Assembly (NCBI GenBank): GCA_014529385.2
Contig: CM043966.1
Span: 108,364,087 to 108,428,086, forward strand
Length of the DNA: 64,000 bases
Direction: 5' to 3'
DNA from: Adiantum capillus-veneris
Taxonomy: Eukaryota > Streptophyta > Polypodiopsida > Polypodiales > Pteridaceae
Below the pieces are notes generated by a model. That model made no database searches. It was not told where the DNA came from and was given only the letters and a program-made list of their open reading frames with translations. Every line of letters starts with the position of its first letter. Position 1 is the stretch's first letter. The position numbers and the translations under genes were made by a program. Below are positions 32,337 to 45,015 of this stretch, one piece after another.

Positions 32337-33361
32337 GGGCTTTTCCCCCTTCTCCCTCTTTCTAGGGCACAAAGCTATAATGAGGGGAATAAATAGGCCC
32401 CCATGCCCCCTAATACCCTACCTTTTGAGAGGGTATAGCTGTGGCCACCACCCTCTTCCTATTGGTCCATGCTTAATCACCCCTTAAGCTAAAGGGCCCT
32501 TTTGGGTTTCATATTTTTCCTAATGTAGCCTGCATCCAAAGCAACTCGACTGCTAGTGTCTCCTCGGAGATCCCCAGCAGATGGCGATTTGCGACTTCGA
32601 CGATACTCCTACTTTCTAGCTTTGACCACACATATTGACACATACGGCTCCAATGGACCATTCCAAAGTGGATTTTCCTTGAGCACATCCGACTCTTGGA
32701 TGGAATTTATGACCACATGCACTTGGTTGTACTTTCCGTGTGGTTTTTGATCGACATTGGAATTGGAGCTGATCTCTTTAGATAGCTGATTCCAGTGTTA
32801 GAATTTAAAGCTACTGGTTATGTTGTCAGTTCAGTTAGCGAGACTGGGACAGAGAACTGGCTGATCTGAAATAGATAACTAAACTGGAAGCATTAGGAAA
32901 ATTTTGAACTCATTTTTGGGCCTTTTAAGTGTGCCACATCATCAAAGTTGTACAAAAGAAAGCAACCCGGTAGACCCCTCTAAATATTGCTTAGAACCCC
33001 ATGATATGACCTATCATTGGAAAGTTCTTGAAAAATGGATTCTAAAGAGCTAAGGTCCGAAAATTTTGGATGACTTCTATGAAAGTTATGCCATTTTTTT
33101 TCAATCAACCAGGTTTTGTTACCGTTACGGTAATCTAAAATCACCTTTTTCTAGATCTACATGAAGGAAATGTCTGATACATGCATGCTATATATCAATA
33201 GATAGCATTTGAAGAGTAGATTCTAAATATCCAACCTCTGACAATTTTGGATCTTATTTGCAAAAAATTACCGATCCCCACTTTTTGAAAGCTATGCCAC
33301 ATCAACAATTCTTACAAGGCCCATTTTTTAGTTCAAACTTTTCCTAATGATTATACTGAAA

Positions 33362-33551
33362 CGAGAGACATACTGAAAGACTGGAACGAGTATTTGTAGA
33401 TTCAAATTAATAGCTCAAGGACAACCAGTATAGTGTATAATGGGTTTAAGTGCAAACGAGAGACATATTGAAAGACTGGAATGAGTATTTGCAGATTCAG
33501 ATTAATAGCTCAAGGACAACCAGTATAGTGTATAATGGGTTTAAGTGCAAA
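33362..33551. repeat. 95-bp direct tandem duplication
   Basis: Two adjacent copies starting cgagagacata at 33362 and 33457, with only a handful of differences. Confidence 0.9.
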
Positions 33552-33683
33552 TAGTTACAGAAGCAATGATTAAAGAATGAAGCTAGAGGTGAAGAACTCG
33601 TAACTTGCGAATGCTTAGAGAGCTAAAGCCAAAGCAACTTAGCTAAGAAGTGAACAACTAAGATGCTAAGAAGCCCAACGGGT

Positions 33684-33699
33684 CCTATTTATAGCTCCC
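33684..33699 (-). promoter_or_regulatory. TATA box, minus strand
   Basis: The minus strand reads GAGCTATAAATAGGACC, a strong plant-type TATA box, followed by pyrimidine-rich leader text. The surroundings (33552-34236) look like an LTR or promoter fragment, but no partner copy or gene was found. Confidence 0.45.
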
Positions 33700-34241
33700 A
33701 AGAGTTACTGCAATAACTACCTGCGGTAATTATTACTGGCGTGACTGTTCCACTGTTCGGCCTTCTAAGCGACAGTTCCTGCCTATTGGGATTGTCCTCG
33801 CCTTCTACAGACATGCTTTTCAATCTATGAGATAGTGTACCAATTTCTAGGCAATTTTCTCACACGTTGCATGTTCTTTCCACTGCAGATTATGTGGCAC
33901 AGGTAGTGCTCATGGCTATGTGGGTCATTCCAAAGAGTAGTTTATAGCACAGTTTTGTGCACTTTCATACTATGTATGCATATGTGGATATAGCTTGAGC
34001 TAGGTATGGCTTGAAGGTAGCAGACTCATAGGTTTACATGTATTTTTGAACAAATGTAGTTCCATAGAGCTCATTCAGGAGTGAGCTCTTTTGCCATGCC
34101 TTCGGGTAGTTGATGTATACCACATATGGATTTCGTTGTCTGAGATGCTTTATGTAGTTTTTGGTGAGATTTTTTGAGTTTTCATTCAATTTCAGGAAAA
34201 TTTTACCATATTTTTCCCAGATTCTTGCCACGTTTTGTGCA

Positions 34242-34643
34242 TGTTAGGGGCACACAGCCCTAACAGGTATTCAATGCAGGAAACATGCAGTTTACACGAA
34301 TCAGGAACAATAAACTGAGTATTCATACACAATACTGCAAAGTAGATAAGCAAAGAATACCATAAGGAAGAGGAAAAGAGACTGCCATCAGATTATCTTC
34401 ATCATCATCACCCAATTACAAAGCATAAATAGCAATACAAGATCAGGAGGAAGAGAACTGCCTCATTAGTTATCCTGAAACTTCCTCACGCCATCAGATA
34501 CCATAAGGCACATTCACAACTACCCAAAAATATAAGTACTAATGTCTACATATCCCTAAGGTTCAAAAGTTAAAGGTCTTAGTTACAGTTCAAAATATAA
34601 TATCCCGAATACCCTGAATGCCCTGACAGATCAGGCACTAACA
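34242..34643 (-). repeat. 3' LTR of the 34-39 kb element
   Basis: 402 bp, TG...CA, matching 38532-38933. Confidence 0.93.
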
Positions 34644-34913
34644 CTTGGCACACCTGGTGCACAATGTTTCTCAAACATTGTGAGAACCCATCCCTTGATC
34701 TAAAAATTCATCCACCAGCTGATCCTTGAATTCACTCTGTTGTGAGAGTGCTACTGCAGTTAAAGTTTCCCTGTTAAGTTCTTCAACTTCTGCATCCACC
34801 TGAACTGTAACTACCTTATTAGTACTTTCAGTCTCCTAACAGAGTTTCTCATCCACAATCATTTGCACTGGATCATTTGAGTTGTGAATTCCTCCTGCAA
34901 CTTTTGTGTCCTC

Positions 34914-37900
34914 CTATGCAACATCTTTAGCATGTCGTGCAGCTGCACCTTTCCTTGTGTCTTCGGTAATATGCTCCTGAACTCCTGCTAGCACACCAGT
35001 TCTTGCAATCACTTCAGAATTTTTATTAGCAAACACCTGCTCAGATTGTTGGCTTCCTTGTTGCTGCAACTGCATCTTCAGGTCCTCAAACTGCTCTTTC
35101 AGGTCAGTATGCTGTTGCTTTAGTTCAACATTTTGCTTCTCCATAAACAAGTTTTCCTCCTTCATCTCCTCTGCAAACATTTGATATGGTTTACTCACCA
35201 CATCATACACCATGACTTTCATTTTCTCCCAAACTCCCTTCATGTACTCCATCACTTCAGTCTTCATTTTCTCCACATTTATGGAATTGAGATACCTTCT
35301 ACAAAGTAGAAAACTCTCCTCTTCTTCAGTGATTTCAGGTCTTTAAGCTCATTTGCATATTCAAGTACATATCCAAATTCAGTAGCAGGTTCAGGTTCAG
35401 AGTCAGGTTTAGGTTTCCCTTCAAGAAGAATGAAGAAAAATTCAAGGTAGGATGCCAACTTTGCAACCATTAGACACTGCCTCTGGAACACATCCAATAT
35501 CTCTGCATGTAGATGCAACACTTGAAGACCTGATTTAGAATCCGCATGCCAAAACAATTGATTTCCCTGAAAATCTTGATTTAGGAAAAACCAAAACTGG
35601 TTTGCTTCTTCATCAAACTGATTTGATTCAAGGCTCAAAAATAAGAAGTTGAACTCTCCTTCACACATAAAAAACACCACCAAGATGGCTTTCTCACATT
35701 TCTCCTTGAAAATAGAAAGAAATCCACTATGTAGCTGCAAAACTGTCCAATAAGTAATATCTCCCTGAAACTGAAAACTTTTAACTTCTGCTCCTTGAAA
35801 AACTTCCCTTATGTCATAAAGCATGAAGACATAAAACCAATGAGATATAAGAATATCAACATCATCTCCTCCATCAACAACATCACATAGAAATGTAGAA
35901 CCATCTTCAAGAAAACTAACTTCACCATCATCAGGAACTTCCAAAATACTTGCATAATCATCAATCAAAACCATCTCCTCAACATCAACAAAACCATTGA
36001 CATCAGAAACTTGGTATACATCATCAAGAATATCATCAATAAACTGAACTTCATTGAAAAAAGATGCACTTCCAATATCCATGACTGAATTTGTAAAAGC
36101 ACCAACATCATAAAGATCATTGATAACAACATCATCATTCAAGAAACCTTCTGTAACATCAAGATTTGAAGAAGACTCCATATTCTTGATTTGAGTAAGT
36201 TGAAGATTCAAATTCTCAATTTGATTATCCTTATCCAGAACAACTTGCTTAAGAGCATCATGAACTTCATAACAATAAGAAATATGCAAGTCGGCTTCAG
36301 TTTGAACCTGAGAAATCTCCGCCATCAATGATGTCTTGTCTTCTTGAAGTTGACTGATTTTGGAAAGTGATTCATTAGCCGCAACCATACTTTCATGCCT
36401 CTCAGTCTCTAGCTCTAATGAGACATTATCGATCATCTTCGCTTGAGAAAGAACAAGACTTTGACATTCAACAAGTTCATGTACATAACTTCTTTGCAAA
36501 TCAGTAATCTACGGATCAGGGACCTGAATTCTAAAACTTTTCAAATCAGGGACCTTTGGTATCAAAATTGGTAATTCATGGATTTGAAAGTCAAGATCCT
36601 TGTCTTCACAACCTGAATAACTCATATCCACTCCTAGAAATTGGCTTTCAATCTTCAAAACTCCAAAAAATTCTTCTACATCAACACAAACACCTTCCAG
36701 ACTGTCACCTGTCGAATACTCCTCCTCAAGATTCATGAAAAAATGATTCATCACATCATCCTCATCAGTAGCACACATTATGTCTTTATCTGTCTTCTGC
36801 TCTTCCATTGCATTACGCTGAAATCTGATGTCTCCCTGAATTTCAACATCTTCAAGATTGATGTCAAATGTTGGTATATGGGTTTGTATGGGATATTGGT
36901 GGCTTCTCTCGCTCACTCCCACTTGTATTCCCTTCTTCTCAATCAGTAATTCTTATTTTGGGCAACTCTCCTTCTCTTCCTGCAAAGAGGAAAGTCTCTT
37001 CGATGTGAGGTTTGGGGATAGCTTGCAATCCTCTTGGCTCCTTTGGCTCATGAGTTGCTCCTGGCTTCCTCCTTCTTCCTTCATCATCTTTTGGACTATA
37101 TCTCCCTTGCATTGAACAAACTCTCCTTCCTGAATCAACTTCTTCTCTTCAATAATCTGAGTATCTACGACTTTGATCCCATATTCAAGAACATCAAAAT
37201 CAGGTTGAAAAACTTCAGGTGGTGCTGAAAATTCAAATTCAGGCTTTGAAACTTCAATTTTTGAAACTGCAAGTGCCTGAAAAACTGTTGGTACTTCAAC
37301 ATTGTGCAAACCCTTGAGTCTATTTGGAGTGTGGTTTTGGGATACTAAGTGCTCCTTTTGGATTCTTTGGCTCTCAGGATGCTCCTTTTCTTTTGCCCTT
37401 TCCAACATCACCTTCTTGACTTCTTGAGGTTGACTTTGTGCTTGAACTTCTTTCATTGATTTGGGACTTACAACAAGTGCATTTGAATAAGTTAAAGATG
37501 ATTGTACCTGATTTTTCCCAACCAAGGGGAACATTAGTGTTGTAACTCCCCACTCATCATCACTTTCATCTTCCTCCTGAAACTAATCTTCATACTTCTC
37601 TATCAAGACTTCAATTGCTTCTTGCAACATCTGTATCCTACGCATACTAGAGCACGACTTTCTTCTTTTTCCTTCACAAACTTCATGCCAATCTTCCACC
37701 TTGTTAAGAAGGTTAGAGAAATCATCCAAATCCTCTTGTGCATCACGTAGTTCCTCATGATCTGATGCATCTCGAAAAGATCTGACAATTTGATACAACT
37801 TCTTGCACAGTTTATGCATATAGTATTTGACACATACATCTTCCTTTTGACAAGGCTTGCACATGTAAGGGCATTCCTTTGTGCGGTGCTCATACTTCTC

Positions 37901-37936
37901 ACAAATTGCACACTTTTTCTTCTTCTTCTTTGCCAT
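34914..37936 (-). pseudogene. Polyprotein with CCHC knuckle and coiled coils (broken)
   Basis: Read from ATG 37936. The first ORF (37936-37583) opens MAKKKKKKCAICEKYEHRTKEC, a CX2CX4HX4C knuckle, with further CxxC pairs (CKPC). Next come 37534-36953, rich in Q, E and K; 36922-36509, acidic; 36499-35279, which follows the previous ORF in frame after one TAG and opens with a heptad-like coiled coil (LELETERHESMVAANESLSK) then a strongly acidic Asp/Val section; and 35276-34914, a Gln/Glu coiled coil (KQQHTDLKEQFEDLKMQLQQQ). Total about 1,000 residues. The knuckle suggests RNA binding in a particle, so this may be a highly diverged Gag-like protein. No enzymatic motif. Its leader (37990-38150) contains imperfect repeats of gaaactgcattctgcaaac. 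Confidence 0.6.
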
Positions 37937-38531
37937 CAATTACACCTCAAAAGAATAGAGAGAATTTGTACCTCTGTAAACCTTGAAACTGCTTAAACTA
38001 CATTGCAAACTGGAATACTTGAAACCGCAGTATGGAAACTGAAAGACTGAAACTGCATTCTACAAATTGAAAAATTGAAACTGCATTCTGCAAACTGGAA
38101 TGCTATAATCTGCAATATGTAAACAGTTGAACTGCAAACTGCACAAAAACTGTCTGCACAAAAACTGTCAAGAACCCCTATAAACACTTGCAACTTGTCA
38201 ACAATTGTAATTTTGATTTCCCCTGGCAGATTCGGGAAGAAATCCTCCAATAACTTTGATGTATGTTCCTCAGACACTTCCTGCGGGGTTACACAATTCA
38301 AGAATTCCTGCAGGTGGTCGAGGTCGACTAACATGTCAAGAACCTCTTGAATTCTTGAGTGCCATATGCTTCAGGCTGAATTCAAACCATTTGCAAGAAC
38401 CGCTTCAGAGAGAAAGTGGCGGTTAGAGCACGAGAAAGAAACTTGGCATCATAACCGACTCATCGTTTTGCTTTGAGATTACTGTAATTCGCTCCCATGT
38501 TGATTAGGACACGCACAACAAGATCACCAAA

Positions 38532-38933
38532 TGTTAGGGGCACACAACCCTAACAGGTATTCAATGCAAGAAACATGCAGTTTACACGAATCAGGAACAG
38601 TAAACTGAGTATTCATACACAATACTGCAAAGTAGATAAGCAAAGAACACCATAAGGAAGAGGAAAAGAGACTGCCATCAGATTATCTTCATCATCATCA
38701 CCCAATTACAGAGCATAAACAGCAGTACGAGATCAGGAGGAAGAGAACTGCCTCGTTAGTTATCCTGAAACTACCTCACGCCATCAGATACCATAAGGCA
38801 CATTCACAACTACCCAAAAATATAAGTACTAATGTCCACATATCCCAAAGGTTCAAAAGTTAAAGGTCTTAGTTACAGTTCAAAATATAATATCGTGAAT
38901 ACCATGAATGCCCTGACAGATCAGGCACTAACA
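38532..38933 (-). repeat. 5' LTR of the 34-39 kb element
   Basis: 402 bp, followed by GTGCA (38934-38938), the target duplication. Confidence 0.93.
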
Positions 38934-38938
38934 GTGCA

Positions 38939-39560
38939 TAACAGGTTTTTGACTCCCACTTTTCACAGGTTTTGTCAGCTTGGACACAGTTCAGTGTTCT
39001 ACCATCCACTCTTGCAGGAGTGAGAGTTGCATATGATCGTGTGGCAATAGATTACAGACAGTCAAAGGCTTTACATGTTTTTGCAAATCTTTGCAGGCAG
39101 TTTTCTTGTGGAATGCATTTTGAGGGCGTTTCCTCACTACTTGCTTATACGGTTATGCGCTTTATGCTCAATTGAGCTGTTTGTCCCAAATTGTATACGT
39201 GCAGATAGGATATTGTGGAGTCGTTTGATGCATGCGAGCATCGGTTTTGATGTGATTGATCATAGTTTTCATGATTGTGCAGTGGTCAAATGATATCCCA
39301 CTTTGTTTCCAGTTTGGCATGGTCTATAGTTGAGATTTTTCTTGAATTTTTTGGTTAGTTTACAAGGGAGATTCTATCAGATTTCTTCCAGGATTTCTCA
39401 CCATACATTAGAAGATTTTGGAGGTCATTTGGAGAGCCTTCTAAGAAATTCTATTTCTCTCTCTAGAAAATCTTCTTTAAATGACTTTGCACTTATTGAG
39501 TACATCCAAAAGGAAAATCAGATACTCTGAAAAGTAAACCTAACTCTTTGGCATTTTTAA
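38939..39560. other. Unassigned flank
   Basis: No convincing gene. Small plus-strand frames exist without recognisable motifs. It was contiguous with 33552-34236 before the LTR element inserted. Confidence 0.4.
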
Positions 39561-39885
39561 AAAACGGCTACCTTTTCATTAAATACAGGTGTCTTTTTCA
39601 CGAGGTTGGCGTCGCTCATTCAATATTACTTTTGGCATCATTAAAATTTATAAAAAATCACAAAACTATCAACTAGTGTAAGAATTTGAATATTTTGACA
39701 CCACCAATGTGTTTGAAACTCCCAAAAATCTAAAAATTGATTGTCTACTTGCCTTGTTCTGACATCGGAGAGGAAGAAAATGCCAAAAAATCCCTAAAAG
39801 GGGTTTTAGTCGAACGGCGTGCGAGGGACACTATAATTTTTGTGGAATGGCCTTTGCACGCCGTTAGGCAAAAACCTCCTTTCAA

Positions 39886-39963
<78 letters not shown>

Positions 39964-40660
39964 CTGCTCATTAGGTCTTCCCAATCTTGAAAAATTAAAA
40001 ATCCTTTCAAAACATCTAGAGTGCATAAGTGAAGGGTGAGCTTAGAAAATGAACCATGGAGGTGGAAAGTCAAAAGACTTTTTGTTTGCATATATATAGA
40101 GATAGTAGAATGCACTTCATACATTTGTGTTTTTCTTCTTTCCTCTAGTATTTTCAAGCCATTAGAAAAGCCATGAGGAAAGCCTTTTAATTTTCTTCAC
40201 TATGTATATATATATATATAGAACTTCTCCCTTTTAGGGGTTTATATATATATATATATATATAAACCATGAGAAGTTCTTTATATATATATATATATAT
40301 AGTGAGAAGCTCTTTATATATACATAAACCCCTAAAAACAGGTTTTAGCCGAACAACATGTAGAGGCCATTTTGCAAGATGTTAGAGTGCCCCTCGCACG
40401 ACGCTCGGCTTAAACCCTTTTTTAGGAGTTTTTTTGGCATTTTCTCTCTCTCTCTCTCTCTCCGGGTGTCGGAACAGGGTAAGTAGGCAATCCAATTTTT
40501 GGTTTTTGAGTGTTCCAAACGCATTGGATGTGTCAAAATCAAATTTTGACACTAGTTGACAGTTTTATAACTTTTTCTAATGATGCCGAAGGCCGTATTG
40601 AATGAGCAGCGCCGACCTCCTGAAAAAGACAATCGTATTTAATGAAAAGGTGAACGTTTT
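39561..40660. mobile_element. Foldback element with about 325-bp inverted repeats
   Basis: The left arm (39561-39885) and the reverse complement of the right arm (about 40330-40660) align along their length: cctttcattaaatac-type ends, then ggcatcatta, caactagtgt, ccaatg(t/c)gtttg, tgccaaaaaa and cga(a/g)cg(g/t)cgtgcgaggg-type blocks. The centre is TA-rich, with (TA)n at 39901-39960 and more near 40205-40310. No ORF is supported. No clear target duplication was found. It looks like a MITE-like or foldback DNA element. Confidence 0.7.
39886..39960. repeat. (GT)n(TA)30 compound microsatellite
   Basis: GT run 39886-39900 followed by 60 bases of TA, in the loop of the foldback element. Confidence 0.95.
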
Positions 40661-40959
40661 CAAGGATTGTTGGCTCATTGAGTGAGTAAGTGATATTTTT
40701 TTCATATTTTTGTTTCTATCAGCCTATTTTTCTACGTTACGTTGGTCCTTCTCTCATTGGAGGAGCTCTTTTTTCTCTCTCTACTAAAAGGCCCTCCAAA
40801 AGACCTCTAAAATTTTCTAATGGATTTGGTTTCTTGGCATCCATATTGTAGATGACTCATGGGAGATGGCGATCTTGTAGTTGTCAATACTTACGTTGTT
40901 GGCATTGTGTCACGTAGACCACATTAGGCATCAATGTTTCAGACGTATGAGGTAGCAGC

Positions 40960-41474
40960 GGAGATGTATGCATGATGCATATAAGGTTTTGAAACATGCT
41001 ACAATGATGGATTCATATGCTAGCGACGGTGATTTCACATTTACCTTTAGCATTTCTCCTACTTACATGTCTTCTAGAGGCGACACTTCTCTAGATGAGG
41101 ATACAGTTTTCCACATCACACTATACGGTGAGTGGTTTATCACATTCTCTAGTGGGAGCTTTGGTTGTGTGTACTTGGTCGATGGTTTGAAGTTTGACAT
41201 TGCAGGTGTAGGAGATATTTTCTTGCCATTTCCCAGTGGTGCATCATATACGCTACAACATGTGCGCTATGTTCCTCAGTTGAGATAGAGCTTGATCTCA
41301 GTGAGACAGTTAGTAGATTGTGGGTGTCAGGCATTGCTTAGAGAGCAGTCTTTCTATATGCATTGCAGATCATTAGTGATTGCTAGGGAAGCCCGTAGAG
41401 GCTTGGTATATCCTATGACTGTATCCAAGGTACGAGATAAATTACTCTCAGATTTTTTTGTTGGCTTGTGTTGA
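40960..41474 (+). pseudogene. Copia protease and pre-integrase relic
   Basis: ORF 40968-41288 and its in-frame continuation after a TAG (41286-41288) read as the Copia protease end and pre-integrase domain: EWFITFSSGSFGCVYL, GDIFLPFPSG, LQHVRYVPQLR, then SLISVRQLVDCGCQ. The catalytic DSGAS region is not intact. The integrase that should follow is not recognisable; 41475-42216 holds an open frame 41665-41982 without motifs and then a purine-rich gtttgttgggg next to the following LTR. It is a deleted, old copy. Confidence 0.65.
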
Positions 41475-42216
41475 GCAAGAGACAAGATGTGTCTCCTTCA
41501 TACGTGAGCTCCACCATGCTCACAAGACATAGCATTTAGCTATGCAAGACATGTCGATAGAATCTATAGGGACATAGGTAGAGTGGAAGTCAGACATAGT
41601 AGGTGTTTTCAGAGTTTGTGCAGACAGAGTAGAGCAGGTCTACTTTCTAGAGACATAGACAAAGATGATGGACATGGAGTTCTTTGATATGCTCATGCTA
41701 GAGGGTGATGAGTTTATGTCAGGACACATAGTTCCACCTATGGGTGATAGGAACATAGCCATCCCAATGTCGGCAATGACACATCTATATGTGACGAGTA
41801 TTCTTGATGATGAAGTGCATGCAAATAGTACAACTAGGTTTGTGCAGATTTTGTCAGCATTCAAGCGTCTCATGTACGACATAATAGTGTCAAGGCCCAA
41901 GCTAGTAGCTTCGGTGGGAGCATTTGCAACAAGGACTGCTATTCATACAGTGATTGATACTAGCATGATGCATGATTTATAGACCATATAAAATTGCCTG
42001 CAAGATTTACGCACAGTATCTAGCATGGATATGCATGCTTTCCTATCACTAGAGCCGATACGACTACATGTGAATCGACTGAGTGAACCAGTGGTGGACA
42101 TAGGTTGAGAGAGTCTCCTACCTAGTTTCTTGTACATACTATTAGTTTAGCTAGTATCACTCATTTATCGATGCATTGCCTTTAAGCGAGAGTTTGTTGG
42201 GGTAAAGGTTCTACGC

Positions 42217-42961
42217 TGTCGGGGGATATGTGTTCGCTACGTGAGTCGGGCAGGCGCCGGGCCTTTGGCTGTGGGAGGTGTGAAAGAGAGAACAAGAACA
42301 CCAGATGTAACTGAATTTGGGAATCATCACAATCATCAATTAGTTGAATACAACCTAATTCTTAGCCAAGGCGGGCTGTTAACAGCATCGTCACTTGGAT
42401 CATCTGCTAAATAGGACTTTAAGCTCCCGCTTTACAGAATTAACCGGGCCGTTAACGGCACCGGGGTTAACAAATTGATTAATCAACCTTCAGACTGATG
42501 ATGGTGATGGAAACTTTTGCCTGTCACTTTATCTGCTTCATCTACATTCAAGATTCTGCAAACATCATTTAAGTTCACTATGTCGATCATCGTGCTTCAA
42601 TTATTGCCAAACTGTCCTGTAGCTTCCTGCTCTGTGTGCTTTGCATTGGCTTAATTTGCTCACAAATTTCGTCGTCTCCTCTAATCAACTTACTTTGATT
42701 GTCATGAGGCTTTGTATGCCCTTGGTAATTTCTCTTTTCCAGTTCGACCCATTTCTTCTTGCTTTGATTGGAGATCGAGAGAGAGAAAACACGCCTTGAT
42801 TACCTCCTCGCCTAACCTTGCTTGAGCCGGAGATCGAGAGAGAGAAAGCACGTCTTGATTCCTTGGCTTGGAGATTCCTTCTTGGCTCCTTGAAGCTTCG
42901 AATTGCCTTTATCTTCTCCTTGTTATGCCTCTTTGCTTTGGTAGCCCTTATTCTTCGTTCA

Positions 42962-43033
<72 letters not shown>

Positions 43034-44429
43034 TCTCCTTTGCTTCGTTCAAGCTCGATAAGCTCTCCTTGAGCTCCCTCACCTTCGCTTGCTTCTCAAC
43101 CCCTCGTTATGCTCCTCCCCATCTCATGCAAAAGAGGCAACTCCTTCCACTAAAAATAGCGTGCCCTAATAGCACTGCCGCTACTGACATGGCATAGGAA
43201 TTGTCTCTAGGACGTGGCAGGCCGAGATTTTGACAGGCACGGAATCGCGCGGGAGAAGCTCCTAAATTCTGCGCCATGGCATGCTGATTCTTTCTCGTCA
43301 CAGGGCCACGCCTATCTGAGTAGTCCCCTGGCCGTCGCGAGAAAATTCCCCCCTTCAGCGCTGCTTGTCCCTGGCTTATTCGCCATGCCTTGCTTGGCTT
43401 CACACCCATTACAATTAGGGTGGCCCCCTTAAAATGGGCGGCCTATGATTGGCACCCCTAATGGGCGGGCAACCCTTAAAGGGTACCCCATTGCCTTAGG
43501 CTTGGTTAGGGCACCACATTTGGCACACATATCGACTAAACAATGCCAAGCATTCCAAGTGGCCGCTAAGCATATCCCACAATCAATATTCCCCATGAGC
43601 TGACATTTTGGATGATTGTACTTCGTAACTAACGGCACACATAACCACATTTGGCATGCATATGATGCTTCTATAAAGGCGCCACTCTGATACAATATCG
43701 GGCAAGGCATTGGTAAGCATAACATCTTTCCCTAGCAGCCTCCGTCGAGCAACCTCATCATGAAATCTGCGACCTTAAAAGAGATTCCACTCAAGCATTT
43801 ATTGTGCTCTCTAAAGTGCATCACATCCGGCATACATCTCAACCAAAGCACTCTTACCTCGAGCACTTATTCTACTGCATCCAGAAACCATGGCTGCTGC
43901 TCAAAAACTCCCAACTGAGACACCAACTGAGCCGACCAGACCGGTACGAAACCGGCCCCCGGTGAATCTTTAACGGCCAATATCTTAGCGATCGGGACTC
44001 TGATCACTGATCTGAAAAGACCGACGCGCTCCACAAAGTGAGCGCTTCAGGCCAGCGCATTCATTCATCTCTGTCACCTCAGCTACAATTTCCCAATCCG
44101 GCACAGATCTGCAATCGACTTAAACTTCAAAGTGCCATAACTTCTTCACCGTGGCTCCAATCGACGAGCCGTAAAGACAGGCCGATAGAGAACTTCAAGC
44201 ACTGCAGTTCTAGGTCATAATATCCCATCCGTTCCCACTTCAAGAATAGCACTTTTTAGCATCATTAAGGCATATTTTGGCCCTTTCAGCCGCATTTGAC
44301 ATACATTCAACATTAAACTTGGCCTGTTACCAGGCCCTAATCACTGTTGATTAATCTTGTAAGCTTCAAACAAACTTGATGTGCATTTTTCTGGCATCTT
44401 TCTTAGCATGGGAGAGGAGATGCACAACA
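42217..44429 (-). repeat. Copy B 3' LTR
   Basis: About 2,213 bp, matching 47297-49519 with scattered substitutions and small indels. It includes a (GA)n run (42965-43031) that is shorter and interrupted in the other LTR. Confidence 0.9.
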
Positions 44430-44441
44430 TCCACCCCCTCT
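44430..44441 (-). other. Copy B polypurine tract
   Basis: Minus strand AGAGGGGGTGGA directly before the LTR; 11 bases are the same as in copy A. Confidence 0.85.
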
Positions 44442-45015
44442 GAACCTGCACAGCCTCTGGTCTGTGCCAACATCACTTCAATCTGCATCTGCTACGAGTA
44501 CCTTAAGCTCTTGCCATCATGAGACTCACGTAACTGGTAAACATATGAAAAATGAAATAAGGTTTATACCCTATCATCAATGTTCTAGCTTAATCATTAG
44601 GTAGCTGTCCATCAAAAAATCTTTGAACTGTATCTGTCGTATCTTCAAAGCATTCAATCATGGATAACTTGTTTAGTGAACCCCGCCAAACTCAAGTGCT
44701 CCAGTTAATTATGCACACGGCTTGACCATTAAGCTCTCTTTAAGGAACCCTGTCAAGCTCAAGTATGCCTTACTCTCTCTGCACACGGAATGGCCGTCAA
44801 GTCCTTTACTTCAAGTTTTGTTAGCAGAACCAACTTAAAAGATGTAAAGATACTTCAGCAATTGTTCAAAGAAGTCAGCTGGAAGCCAGCCATGTAATCT
44901 TATTGAATGCATAACCAAAACTATTCTGACTTAGCATAATCTAGAAAACAAAACCTTGTACCATGCAACCTGCTACATCAGATAGCTGGTACTCTTCAAA
45001 TCTGCAACTGGCACT
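44442..45015 (-). other. Copy B 3' untranslated interior
   Basis: About 570 bp between the end of the acidic ORF and the PPT. No coding signal. Copy A has no such spacer; its ORF ends in the PPT itself. Confidence 0.55.

Larger units (their letters stand above)
34242..38933 (-). mobile_element. Non-autonomous LTR element with CCHC and acidic coiled-coil ORFs
   Basis: 4,692 bp. LTRs of exactly 402 bp at 34242-34643 and 38532-38933, starting TGTTAGGGGC and ending CACTAACA, nearly identical. The 5-base duplication GTGCA is perfect (34237-34241, 38934-38938). ORFs all lie on the minus strand. A possible primer site, TGGTGATCTTGTTGTG, lies at 38514-38529. No RT, integrase or protease was found. 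The bases preceding the 3' LTR are not purine-rich, so the PPT is unclear. Confidence 0.88.

Noticed and set aside
39745-40026. ORFs made of repeated Tyr-Ile or Ser-Leu
   Set aside because: They are translations of (TA)n and (CT)n microsatellites here and at 50.2, 56.7, 60.4 and 62.7 kb.
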